Virus record (IMG/VR): IMGVR_UViG_3300008448_000856
Coordinates: 1-20,429 of that record
Reading direction: 5' to 3' (one strand)
Length of the DNA stretch: 20,429 nt
Source: a virus
Shown here: positions 5,685 through 12,951 of the stretch, piece after piece
Layout of the letters: every line of letters begins with the position of its first letter
How positions within the stretch are numbered: the stretch's first letter is position 1
Notes under the pieces: generated by a model
Seen by the model: only the letters and a program-made list of their open reading frames with translations
Database searches by the model: none
What the model was told of the DNA's origin: nothing
Position numbers and translations under genes: made by a program

Positions 5685-6335
5685 CTATTTATTAAACATA
5701 TTATAATGCCTAGGATAAACATGCAGGTTAGTAATGAACCAATGCATCTGGCCTACAGGATATTTTGTCTTACGAGATACGTGTTCCATAAGCTTAGCAA
5801 ATGTGTACTGGTCATTACAGAAGCCAAACACAAGATCGATAGATCTAGCAAACACAGTCATGTGTAACTTATCATCTTTGATATAGAAGTTAAGTACATC
5901 ATTACAAGGAGTGTCATACTTGTATCTGTCTATCTCGTGCAGTATGTAATGTACAACAATAGCACGACGTGTTTCTTTATTTCTTTTTAGTTCATCAATA
6001 ACTTTTACAAGCTGATTGTTGTAATTCCAGAAGTAGCCATAGTTAGAGTTTACTTCTGTAGTACCTGGTACCATCATTTGTTTCCATATCTTAGCACGTT
6101 CAGCTATCTCTGACGCATCACGATTGCCGTTTTGATACCAATGCCATTCGTACTCAGCATAGTCTTGATTAAACTTACGGACTGGTGTTTTAATAACTTT
6201 TTGCGTAGGATCTTCAATAGTAAAAGATTGATTGAATATAGCTTTGGTATTAGCAAAGTCTTCACCTTTATCAATGATATAGTGAAACATATTCTCAAAT
6301 GCACTAGTAGGCGTTGTATATTTTCTATTCTCCAT
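5685..6335 (-). CDS. T4 gp42-like deoxypyrimidine (dCMP or dUMP) hydroxymethylase, thymidylate synthase superfamily
   Basis: This 216-aa enzyme has the superfamily core: Glu63 in EWHWYQNGN, NSNYG near 96-100, ETRRAIV with Arg123-Arg124, nucleophile Cys144 in TPCND, RSID ending Asp167, and His205/Tyr207 in NLHVYPRHY. It resembles T4 gp42 more than ThyA: the segment VFGFCND parallels gp42 VFGFRND, and LHVYPRHY parallels LHVYSRHF. Counting from Asp167, the residue at the ThyA Asn (dUMP-selecting) position is Asp175, as in T4 where Asp179 selects dCMP. Such enzymes add a hydroxymethyl group from methylene-tetrahydrofolate and water. The C-terminus is short by about 30 residues relative to gp42. 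It overlaps the dCMP deaminase gene by 11 bases. The substrate (dCMP versus dUMP) is unproven, and a divergent thymidylate synthase is not excluded. Confidence 0.75.
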   Translation of the reverse strand: MENRKYTTPTSAFENMFHYIIDKGEDFANTKAIFNQSFTIEDPTQKVIKTPVRKFNQDYAEYEWHWYQNGNRDASEIAERAKIWKQMMVPGTTEVNSNYGYFWNYNNQLVKVIDELKRNKETRRAIVVHYILHEIDRYKYDTPCNDVLNFYIKDDKLHMTVFARSIDLVFGFCNDQYTFAKLMEHVSRKTKYPVGQMHWFITNLHVYPRHYNMFNK

Positions 6336-6726
6336 ATTGTTCTACTTGTATAAATTGATTAAGAAAGTCAATACCTTCAGAGTTACGATATTTAGTCAAA
6401 TATACAACTCTTTTTATTCCTGATTGCAAAATAACTTTAGAGCAGTCTAGACAAGGACTAAGTGTTAAGTATAAAGTAGAACCATCTACAGAGTTGCCAG
6501 TCTTGGCAGCTTTTAGGACGGCATTCACTTCAGCGTGGATAACATGGTTTAAAGTGATACCATTTTCTTCACAGTGGTTATCCATTCCAGACGGAGTACC
6601 ATTATAACCAAAAGAAATAATATTACCATCACGAACTAAAACTGCGCCGACTTTTGATCGAACGCAGTGTGACAGAGTAGAGGTTTCTTTTGCTATGTTT
6701 ATAAATACTGTGTCTAGTTTATTCAT
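6325..6726 (-). CDS. dCMP deaminase
   Basis: The enzyme deaminates dCMP to dUMP, feeding thymidylate synthase or a hydroxymethylase. The zinc site is clear: His-Ala-Glu in HAEVNA, where Glu is the proton shuttle, and Cys-x-x-Cys in LSPCLDCS. An additional Cys/His-containing loop (NHCEENG) fits the ComEB/dCMP deaminase group. I start at ATG 6726, giving MNKLDTVF and 133 residues. The longer frame uses GTG 6759 and would run back through the dUTPase coding end. The ATG lies one base after the dUTPase stop, and the 3' end overlaps the hydroxymethylase start, so all three are coupled. Confidence 0.9.
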   Translation of the reverse strand: MNKLDTVFINIAKETSTLSHCVRSKVGAVLVRDGNIISFGYNGTPSGMDNHCEENGITLNHVIHAEVNAVLKAAKTGNSVDGSTLYLTLSPCLDCSKVILQSGIKRVVYLTKYRNSEGIDFLNQFIQVEQYGE

Positions 6727-6727
6727 A

Positions 6728-7156
6728 TTACAATCCTGTTGAACCAAAGCCTCCAGCACCTCTTTCTGTGTTTCTAGATTGAATCTCTTCTACTTCTTCT
6801 ACATCAAAGTATGCTACTGGAATTAGAACAAATTGAACTAGCTTCTGTCCTGTTGCAATTACCTGATCTTTATCTGATGTATTGATCATATGAAGATGCA
6901 CCTCGCCCTCGTAGTCTTCGTCCACGACGCATGCACCAACAGATAGTCCTTGCTTAACAGCAACTCCTGATTTGTTAAATGCAATCAATGCATAACCTCT
7001 AGGAACCTGTACTCTGATGCCAGATGGAATTAATACAGATTGGCCTGGTTTTAATGATGCTGTTTCAAAGTCTTCTGGGACATAGAAGTCAATACCTGCT
7101 GAAGCAGCTGTACCTCTATTTGGTGTTTTTACGTTTCGTAACTTTTGTATTTTCAT
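6728..7156 (-). CDS. dut: dUTP diphosphatase (trimeric dUTPase)
   Basis: The enzyme splits dUTP to dUMP and diphosphate, keeping uracil out of DNA and supplying dUMP. All five trimeric dUTPase motifs are present: AGIDFYVPE (motif 1), FNKSGVAVKQG (2), GACVVDEDYEGEVH (3), GQKLVQFVLIP (4) and the glycine-rich RGAGGFGSTG (5) at the C-terminus. Motif 2 has NKSG in place of the usual PRSG, a tolerated variation. The ATG at 7156 is preferred over 7165 because it lowers the overlap with the MazG-like gene and leads directly into the conserved KIQKLRNVKTP start. A modified-pyrimidine phage would use it to prevent dUTP incorporation. Confidence 0.93.
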   Translation of the reverse strand: MKIQKLRNVKTPNRGTAASAGIDFYVPEDFETASLKPGQSVLIPSGIRVQVPRGYALIAFNKSGVAVKQGLSVGACVVDEDYEGEVHLHMINTSDKDQVIATGQKLVQFVLIPVAYFDVEEVEEIQSRNTERGAGGFGSTGL

Positions 7157-7418
7157 TTTGAGCATTTTGATAATCGTTTAGTGAAGCAATATACGCAACA
7201 CAATCTAATAAATTGTCTTCTTTGTGGTTATAAGCCTGTCTTGATAACTTGAGAGCAATCATTGCATTGTACATATCGACTGCGGTTAATTCTTTACGAC
7301 TTAATAACGATGCAATCTTGGCAGCTTCCTGCATACCTTCTTGCATTGGCCCATATTGACGAGCCTTTTCCTCAGATCTCTTGTAGATGATCTCGTTTGC
7401 TTGTTCTAGTATATTCAT
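7116..7418 (-). CDS. MazG-like DUF6378 family protein
   Basis: The 100-aa protein follows the phage DUF6378 pattern: an N-terminal helix (ILEQANEIIYKR), the YGPMQEGMQEAAKIA segment with Tyr-Gly, LTAVDMYNAMIALKLSR, and KEDNLLDCVAYIA. These all-alpha proteins resemble MazG/all-alpha NTP pyrophosphatases, which hydrolyse nucleoside triphosphates; the Glu/Asp residues in EEGM-like and DNLLD positions would bind metal. The C-terminal tail is basic (TKVTKRKNTK). An ATATTTAT copy lies 3 bases before the ATG, and it follows a 36-base gap after the PLP enzyme gene, so transcription may start here. A dNTP house-cleaning or pool-shaping role beside dUTPase is inferred. Confidence 0.7.
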   Translation of the reverse strand: MNILEQANEIIYKRSEEKARQYGPMQEGMQEAAKIASLLSRKELTAVDMYNAMIALKLSRQAYNHKEDNLLDCVAYIASLNDYQNAQNENTKVTKRKNTK

Positions 7419-7421
7419 GCA

Positions 7422-7429
7422 ATAAATAT
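7422..7429 (-). promoter_or_regulatory. ATATTTAT element before the MazG-like gene
   Basis: The element lies 3 bases before ATG 7418 in the 36-base gap between the PLP-enzyme gene and the MazG-like gene, reading in the direction of transcription. It may mark separate expression of the pyrimidine block (dut, deaminase, hydroxymethylase). Confidence 0.4.
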
Positions 7430-7454
7430 AAAACAGAATTGATAAATGGTAAAA

Positions 7455-8342
7455 CTATTCTCCTAAGTACTTGATAATGTCTAATTTGTCACCCCACTCT
7501 CTTTGAGAGTTAACATCACTTGGCTTTATTGTAGGCTTTGGCATATTTCTAGCAACATTCCAGAACCAATTTCCAGAGTGGCCATAACGTTTCATATAGT
7601 CCCAACCTTTTGCGTCATAAGTTTTGATACAATCAAATGGAGTATCAATGTCACAATCTTTAAGGAACTCTTTATGGTACGCATAGAATTTAGCCCTGCC
7701 TAATTCACCTGATTGCACATTTCTTGCAACTGCTACAGCATTAAACTTAGTATTCGGGAGTGCAATCTGAAGTGTTCTGGACAATACACCGGTTGAGAAT
7801 ACTGACCACAACTCGTCTATATTTTTATCTTTGAAAGCTTCATGGAATATCTTAACTCCACCTGCCACTACTTGTTCGTGCTTAAGACCAAATGGTAGAT
7901 ACTTTGCACCAATCTTTTGTGCAAACTCTTTTGCCCAACCATTTATAGTTGGCATAGCAGGAGTCTTTAAGAAGATAGGCGTAGCACCATCTTCAATAAC
8001 CCGTAGTTGATGTTCAGAAGCTTCTTTAGATGCTGGCATAAATAGGACTAGCTTCTTGTTATACTTCTTTGCAAGATACGTAAGAGAGTATGGAGCATAA
8101 CCTGTTCTTGGTGCAACATAAACTAAAGTGTCTTCTTTTACTTGACTAATCATGAAGTCTCCCATCTTGGCTTTACTACCATACTGGAACTCTCCATCAT
8201 CAATCACATTGTAGCCATCGATTTGTTTTATCGAGAAGTCAAAATCAGGCTTATAGTCTTTAGTCATTTCTAGATAGTAGTTTAAGTCTCTACCATCCGA
8301 CATGTCTAAGTTTGATTGATCTGTTGCTTTGTTTATAAACAT
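7455..8342 (-). CDS. Fold-type II PLP-dependent enzyme-like protein, candidate base-modification enzyme
   Basis: The 295-aa protein has the general plan of tryptophan-synthase-beta/ACC-deaminase-like PLP enzymes. YGSKAKMGDF puts Lys57 at the PLP-lysine position, as in the family's GNK. VYVAPRTGYAPYSL (74-87) is followed by a Rossmann-like KLVLFMPASKEASEHQLRV, and FSTGVLSRTLQIALP (182-196) stands where the glycine-rich phosphate loop lies. The usual Ser/Asn-Gly-Asn loop and Gly-rich GSGGT loop are both altered, so substrate and chemistry may differ. It lies 2 bases after an aGPT-PPlase-like gene. PLP enzymes accompany that family in phage base-hypermodification clusters, where they rework amino-acid adducts. 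A role in decarboxylating or altering a base adduct is inferred; ordinary amino-acid metabolism is the alternative. Confidence 0.7.
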   Translation of the reverse strand: MFINKATDQSNLDMSDGRDLNYYLEMTKDYKPDFDFSIKQIDGYNVIDDGEFQYGSKAKMGDFMISQVKEDTLVYVAPRTGYAPYSLTYLAKKYNKKLVLFMPASKEASEHQLRVIEDGATPIFLKTPAMPTINGWAKEFAQKIGAKYLPFGLKHEQVVAGGVKIFHEAFKDKNIDELWSVFSTGVLSRTLQIALPNTKFNAVAVARNVQSGELGRAKFYAYHKEFLKDCDIDTPFDCIKTYDAKGWDYMKRYGHSGNWFWNVARNMPKPTIKPSDVNSQREWGDKLDIIKYLGE

Positions 8343-8344
8343 AA

Positions 8345-9388
8345 CTACTTTAATTTACGAGCGAAGTCATAATACTTATCATGGCCCCACGTTTGTTTAA
8401 GAATTGTATTGTTATTCATTCTACGACCGTTGTTTTTAATTACATGTTGGTCTGATTGATACTCTTGGAAATAACGAACTACGTCACAAGCTCTACTATC
8501 TTCACAATCAATTGGGTTCAAGTTATATCTGTTAGACAAGAATTGTAATACTTCATTGATGTACTCGAACTCTTTTACTCTAGGGCTAACTTTAGGAAAG
8601 ATAGCATTAATACAACGAACTGCATTTGTTCCTGCGTATACCCAACCTTTAGGGTTTACCATGTTAGGGAAATATTCACCTAAGTCTGCTGCAAATGCAG
8701 TCAATACAAAGTTTTGCTTCTTGAATCCTAAGTTATTAAGGTACTCGTTACCTAAGTCTGTAACTTGGTAGATGTCGTATCTCTTACTTTTAACTGCATC
8801 GTAAATGTGTCTAACTAATCCTTCTGAGTACTCTAGAATAAACTTTCTCAAGTGACCTCTAGTCTCATTCTCAAATGTGAACTGAGGAAGTAAGTAGCCT
8901 TTATTATCTGTAAAAGGTGTGATGCGGTTATAAAGGTCCTGCTTCCATTCTGGCCATGTGTAATGTTCTTTTAATATAGAATCTACAATCCAGAAGTTAC
9001 CGAAACCATGCGTACCCAGGATGTCCTTGATATGGTCCTTCTTATATCTTGGTACATAATTAATACCAGAACCACAAAGCCTAAATAAATAGAAGAGCAT
9101 GAACCAATCAAAGTCGTCTTTAATATCATGATTTGTAAAGTGATGGCCCATTCCTCTTATGTCTTCTTCTTTATACCATACTGCTTCAGTAAATGCACAG
9201 AATGCAGCAAACCTACGATGCGCAGTATCATAAATAGGTACATGATAGATTAGATCATCATTTACGTCTTTATACAAATCGCCTTCATAAGGAAGTCCTA
9301 GGCTACCATGTTGTTGCATTAATAGACTACGCCTATCATATTCGTCTAGTGCTTCAAGTAGCTTTTCGTTGATAATAAATTTTTGCAT
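8345..9388 (-). CDS. Putative DNA-base hypermodification protein of the aGPT-PPlase / amino-acid:DNA transferase family
   Basis: I place this 347-aa protein in the alpha-glutamyl/putrescinyl thymine pyrophosphorylase group, which has a DNA-glycosylase-like helical fold. The evidence is the order of signature segments: an N-terminal RRFAAFCAFTEAVW; LFYLFRLCGSGINY (98-111); THGFGN (126-131); FVLTAFAADLGEYFP (227-241); VYAGTNAVRCINAIF (250-264); and CEDSRACDVVRYFQEY (295-310), matching the family's D/E-x-S-x-x-C-[DE]-x-x-[KR]-Y end. Known members displace diphosphate from a pyrophosphorylated 5-hydroxymethyluracil in phage DNA and join an amino acid or polyamine to the base. The assignment is from remembered patterns without a search. 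The gene is separated from its two neighbours by 1 and 2 bases, forming a single unit with the SGNH-like and PLP-like genes. Confidence 0.6.
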   Translation of the reverse strand: MQKFIINEKLLEALDEYDRRSLLMQQHGSLGLPYEGDLYKDVNDDLIYHVPIYDTAHRRFAAFCAFTEAVWYKEEDIRGMGHHFTNHDIKDDFDWFMLFYLFRLCGSGINYVPRYKKDHIKDILGTHGFGNFWIVDSILKEHYTWPEWKQDLYNRITPFTDNKGYLLPQFTFENETRGHLRKFILEYSEGLVRHIYDAVKSKRYDIYQVTDLGNEYLNNLGFKKQNFVLTAFAADLGEYFPNMVNPKGWVYAGTNAVRCINAIFPKVSPRVKEFEYINEVLQFLSNRYNLNPIDCEDSRACDVVRYFQEYQSDQHVIKNNGRRMNNNTILKQTWGHDKYYDFARKLK

Positions 9389-9389
9389 A

Positions 9390-10322
9390 TTATTTTACAA
9401 ATTGATTTGCGAACATGTAGTATTTAGGCTTCAAGTGTACTGATTGTTTAGGCTCCATGTACTCAAACATCTTTGTACCATCTTCATCAACCCACTCATC
9501 TGGCCATTGGATAGTTTTAAGTCCTGAATTATTCATTATCCTATTTGCAACGTCTCTTAATTCAGATCTCTCTTGTCTTGTTCCAAAAAATGGTTGTTTG
9601 AGATATAAACCTGTACCAGGTAATTTACGACTTTCGTGCTCAACCGGTAACAAATTAACTAGAGTAACGTTATTTAATTTCTTAGCAAACTCAATATATC
9701 TTCTAAATAGATCTCCTGTTGCGGCTCTTGGATTTTCTTGCCTCATTAAATGGAAGCGTAAATCAATATTGCCAAAGTATAAAACTACTTCATCATACTG
9801 TTCGTTCCACGTATCAACAAGAGTGTCTGCGTCTTTTAAGAAGCCAAACAGGGTTTTACCGTCTGTTCTATCAAGACCAAAACCAGGCTTCCATACACTA
9901 AGTGAATGAGAATCACCTCTTACTAACTTCCTTGTAGTGTTTCCATGTAGTCTAGCAAAGTCTAGACAATTAATTGCGGCAAATTGATGATCTACACCAA
10001 ATCTTTTATTAAAGATGTTAAGATCAATAGGAACATTAACTGCAATAGCTAGACCTTTGTAATTAGCCATAGCTTCTATCTTAGCTCTATGTTCAGGCTG
10101 TGGTCCTCCAATAAAGTTAAATATGTTCTCTTGATAGTTAACTCCTTCTAAGATATAGAGTCTTTCATACTCATTCCATGTTGAAGGATCGGGATTAATG
10201 TCTAGATCTCCTAATGTGTGTTCTGCTTTTAGTATGTTCATCATAACGTGATAATAGCCTCCACCATGATGGCTTTGGCTACTACCTACATTATTGAGCA
10301 TACCTACTACGGCTGCTTTCAT
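9390..10322 (-). CDS. SGNH/GDSL-hydrolase-like protein with an unassigned N-terminal domain
   Basis: The 310-aa protein contains VRGDSHSLSVWKPGFG (residues 134-149). GDSHS resembles the GDSL block I with Ser138 as nucleophile, and YFGNIDLRFH (182-191) resembles block III. SVHLKPKYY (295-302) could supply the catalytic His296, but the usual Asp three residues before it is Gln293. The first ~130 residues form a separate part beginning KAAVVGMLNNVGSSQSHHGG and ending near FNKRFGVDHQF, which I cannot place. SGNH enzymes are esterases or acyltransferases acting on acetylated or acylated substrates. It is first in the three-gene unit with the aGPT-PPlase-like and PLP-like genes, so an acyl transfer or hydrolysis step on a base adduct is possible. 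The ATG has an AAGTTATG context. Confidence 0.6.
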   Translation of the reverse strand: MKAAVVGMLNNVGSSQSHHGGGYYHVMMNILKAEHTLGDLDINPDPSTWNEYERLYILEGVNYQENIFNFIGGPQPEHRAKIEAMANYKGLAIAVNVPIDLNIFNKRFGVDHQFAAINCLDFARLHGNTTRKLVRGDSHSLSVWKPGFGLDRTDGKTLFGFLKDADTLVDTWNEQYDEVVLYFGNIDLRFHLMRQENPRAATGDLFRRYIEFAKKLNNVTLVNLLPVEHESRKLPGTGLYLKQPFFGTRQERSELRDVANRIMNNSGLKTIQWPDEWVDEDGTKMFEYMEPKQSVHLKPKYYMFANQFVK

Positions 10323-10342
10323 AACTTATTGTTTTTGTTTTA

Positions 10343-11965
10343 TTACATTCCCATAGTCATGTCCATCATAGGATCTGACTTGTCATTTTTATCTTTCTTT
10401 TCGAATACAACAGATTCAGTTGTTAAAATAGTTCCTGCTACTGATGTTGCATTCTTAAGTGCTGTGATAACAACTTTAGCTGGATCGATAATGCCTGATT
10501 CAAATGCATCTACTACTTTGTGATTCTTTGCATCATATACTTGTCCATCACCAGGAATATTCTCGAACCAATTCTCAATACCTGCATTAGACAAGATCTT
10601 TTTGAATGGCGCTTGTAAAGCATTACGAACAATATCTCTAGCGATTGCTACATTACTGCTGGTTTCTGCTCTATGATTAAGTGCTACTCTATAAAGTGTC
10701 GCACCGCCACCTGGAACAATACCATCAGCTAATGCTGCTTTTGTTGCGTACAAAGCATCTTCTACACGATCTTTCTTTTCTCTAATCTCGATATCACTAT
10801 TACCACCTACAGAAATAATTGCAACACCACCAATCAACTTACCAAGCCTTTCTTGCAACTTCTCTTTCTCATAGAATGAACTTGATTTATCAATCTGGTC
10901 TTTGATTTCGTTTGCTCTAGCTTCAATCCTATCTTCATCTCCTTTACCGTCAATGATAGTAGTCTCTTCTTTAGATACAGTAACAAGCCTTGTTGAACCA
11001 AGATACTGTGCTAGTTGCTGAGTTGTAAGTTTATCAAGCTTTAAACCTTTATCTTTAGAGATAACTTGGCCACCAGTCAAGATAGCAATATCTTCTAAGA
11101 TCAATGTTTTACGTTCACCAAAGTCTGGTGCTTTAACGGCACAAACTTGAACAATACCACGCATCTTGTTTACAATGAGTGTAGCAAGAGCTTCATCTCC
11201 AATATCTTCAGCAACAATCAACAAAGGCCTATTTTCAGAATTGGCTTTAGTCAATACTTGAAGTAGCTCTTGAGCTGTTGAAATACGACCATCATAAAGT
11301 AGGATGTATGGATTATCAAGTACAGATTGCATTGTAGTGTTGTTAGTCACAAAATAAGGTGATTTGTAACCACGATCAAACTGCATACCTTCAACAATCT
11401 CTAATGTAGTTTCGCCAGTCTTAGACTCTTCAATAGTTACTACACCTTCACGACCTACTTTATCAAGTGCTTCAGCAATTAAGTTACCAACTTCAGGATC
11501 ATTATTACCTGAGATAGTTGCAACTTGTTTGATTTGCTCTTCTGAAGAGATTTCTGTTGCTAACTCTTTGATATCTTTTACTACTTCATTAATGATATTA
11601 TCAATCTCATTCTTAATCTCAACAGCGTTAACTCCTTGACGAATCTCTTTAAGACCTTGCTTAATCATTTCAGTAGCAAGTAGTGTCGATGTAGTTGTAC
11701 CATCACCAGCTTCATTTGCAGACTTAATACTAACTTGTTTAACAAGTTGTGCACCAAGATCTTCAATGTCATCTTCAAGCTTGTGAAATGCTTTAGCAAC
11801 TGTTACGCCATCTTTTGTAACTTTAACTTCACCATTTTGCTCACGAATCAAAACAGTACGTCCACCAGGACCTAATGTTGACGAAACAGATTGGTTTAAC
11901 TTTTCTATACCTGACAGTAGCTTTTCTTTAAGCTCTGTTCCAAAAACGTTTTTAGTTGTACTCAT
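10343..11965 (-). CDS. groEL: Chaperonin GroEL, phage-encoded
   Basis: This is a complete 540-residue group I chaperonin that forms a double ring and folds proteins with ATP. It has [10 protein letters not shown] (29-38) at the nucleotide pocket, [18 protein letters not shown] (83-100) including the GDGTT ATP-binding motif, and [15 protein letters not shown] near 410. The C-terminus MMDMTMGM recalls the Met/Gly tail of bacterial GroEL. The sequence is diverged from typical cellular GroEL at the N-terminus ([18 protein letters not shown]) and shows the phage's AT-rich composition, so it is a long-standing phage gene rather than a recent host capture. It lies 8 bases after GroES and upstream of the SGNH-like gene. 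It may help fold virion or replication proteins. Confidence 0.96.
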   Translation of the reverse strand: MSTTKNVFGTELKEKLLSGIEKLNQSVSSTLGPGGRTVLIREQNGEVKVTKDGVTVAKAFHKLEDDIEDLGAQLVKQVSIKSANEAGDGTTTSTLLATEMIKQGLKEIRQGVNAVEIKNEIDNIINEVVKDIKELATEISSEEQIKQVATISGNNDPEVGNLIAEALDKVGREGVVTIEESKTGETTLEIVEGMQFDRGYKSPYFVTNNTTMQSVLDNPYILLYDGRISTAQELLQVLTKANSENRPLLIVAEDIGDEALATLIVNKMRGIVQVCAVKAPDFGERKTLILEDIAILTGGQVISKDKGLKLDKLTTQQLAQYLGSTRLVTVSKEETTIIDGKGDEDRIEARANEIKDQIDKSSSFYEKEKLQERLGKLIGGVAIISVGGNSDIEIREKKDRVEDALYATKAALADGIVPGGGATLYRVALNHRAETSSNVAIARDIVRNALQAPFKKILSNAGIENWFENIPGDGQVYDAKNHKVVDAFESGIIDPAKVVITALKNATSVAGTILTTESVVFEKKDKNDKSDPMMDMTMGM

Positions 11966-11973
11966 AGTTTATT

Positions 11974-12264
11974 TTATTCAATTACTGCAAATATGTCTGA
12001 TTCTTTACAAATATAGTAGTCTTCACCTTCGATAACGATTCGCTGCGAACCTAATTTAGGGATCAAAACGACTTCTCCTTCTTCTAAGGTTGAGATAACT
12101 AGCTTGTCTGTGTGGTAGTTGTATACGTGTGAAGTAGCTACTACAATTCCCATTTCCGGTCTTTCTTTACCTAGATCAGGAATGATAATATTACCAAACG
12201 TCTCCTCTTCTGATTCTACTGGCCTGAGTACTACATAGCCATTTAGTGGGGTTATTTTTTTCAT
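11974..12264 (-). CDS. groES: Co-chaperonin GroES, phage-encoded
   Basis: The 96-aa protein caps the GroEL chamber. It starts LNGYVVLRPVESEE, the beta-barrel opening of GroES, and its mobile loop is ETFGNIIIPDLGKE (residues 21-34), with the IIIP hydrophobic contact for GroEL. The roof region and C-terminal GEDYYICKESDIFAVI follow the family. Length is typical of bacterial GroES (about 95 residues), unlike the longer T4 gp31. It is immediately upstream of GroEL and preceded by a 64-aa gene at 4 bases, so the three are translationally linked. Confidence 0.94.
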   Translation of the reverse strand: MKKITPLNGYVVLRPVESEEETFGNIIIPDLGKERPEMGIVVATSHVYNYHTDKLVISTLEEGEVVLIPKLGSQRIVIEGEDYYICKESDIFAVIE

Positions 12265-12268
12265 AATA

Positions 12269-12463
12269 CTAATTTACAATTTCTAATTCATTTATTTTAA
12301 TACAAAAATAGAGTAAGCCATCTTTTTTAAAGATTGCGTCTACTCCAAACCAAAGTTTGAGTACTTCTAAATCTTTATCTTGCATCCACTCTTCTTTTAA
12401 TGTACGCTTGATTTGAAATAGATCTCCATTAATGTTGATGATATTCTTACAAAGTGAAAACAT
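12269..12463 (-). CDS. Small hypothetical protein in the chaperone cassette
   Basis: The 64-aa protein has a short, possibly beta-rich body with WFGVDAIFKKDGLLYFC near residues 38-54 and KINELEIVN at the end. The start context is CCTAAGTTATG. Similar short proteins with a 'W...D.IF...G.LYFC' pattern appear in other phages, without known function. Its position between Hsp20 and GroES, 4 bases before GroES, suggests co-expression. It could be a chaperone-linked factor or simply a phage small protein inserted in the operon. Confidence 0.6.
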   Translation of the reverse strand: MFSLCKNIININGDLFQIKRTLKEEWMQDKDLEVLKLWFGVDAIFKKDGLLYFCIKINELEIVN

Positions 12464-12486
12464 AACTTAGGTAGGTAGGCCTATTT

Positions 12487-12951
12487 TTATTTTATAACTA
12501 TTTGTTTTGGCTTTTTAGATTCTGCATAAGGAATATCTAAAACAAGAAGTCCTTTATCGAGTTTAGCTTCTAGTTTAGATAGATCAAATTTAACTGAGAT
12601 TTTCCAGCTCAAGTCAAATCCTGACCTTTTAATTCCACGATAAATTGCAGTTTCTTGATTAAGCGGCTTTACTTTTTCATACTTGATACGAAGTTGATCT
12701 CCATCTACTAAGATTTCGATGTCTTCTTTGTCTAGGCCTACTGCGGCGACTTCAAATGAAATGCCGTCTTCTGTTTCGTAAATGTCTACTGGATGTGATA
12801 TTTTCTGCGTAATAGCAGAGAAGTGTGGTGTTGATTCGAAGAGGTCTTTCCAGAGCAAGTCAAATGGATCGAGCTCAAATGGTCTTAATGTTCCCATAAT
12901 GTTTGTTTTTGTGTTCCCTTCCGGTGAACGGTTTATAAATGTTTGTTTCAT
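12487..12951 (-). CDS. Small heat-shock protein, Hsp20 / alpha-crystallin family
   Basis: The 154-aa protein has an alpha-crystallin domain from about residue 52: HPVDIYETEDGISFEVAAVG, then LDKEDIEILVDGDQLRIKYE, and FDLSKLEAKLDKGLLVLDIP, the A-x-x-x-x-G-[VL]-L signature. The C-terminal KQIVIK provides the IxI-type motif (IVI) used for oligomer assembly. Small heat-shock proteins hold unfolded proteins for refolding by chaperonins. The start at 12951 has the TTTAGTTATG context; an alternative ATG at 12897 would remove 18 residues. It is the first gene in the chaperone run, and a GATATTTAT copy lies 27 bases upstream, so transcription of the whole cassette may begin there. Small Hsps are also known from T4-like marine phages. 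Confidence 0.9.
   Translation of the reverse strand: MKQTFINRSPEGNTKTNIMGTLRPFELDPFDLLWKDLFESTPHFSAITQKISHPVDIYETEDGISFEVAAVGLDKEDIEILVDGDQLRIKYEKVKPLNQETAIYRGIKRSGFDLSWKISVKFDLSKLEAKLDKGLLVLDIPYAESKKPKQIVIK

Noticed and set aside
9457-9909. A 150-codon plus-strand open frame opposite the SGNH-like gene
   Set aside because: It lies wholly antisense to a gene with recognisable motifs; its protein looks like low-complexity antisense translation (Ser, Leu and Lys rich), and it has no start context.
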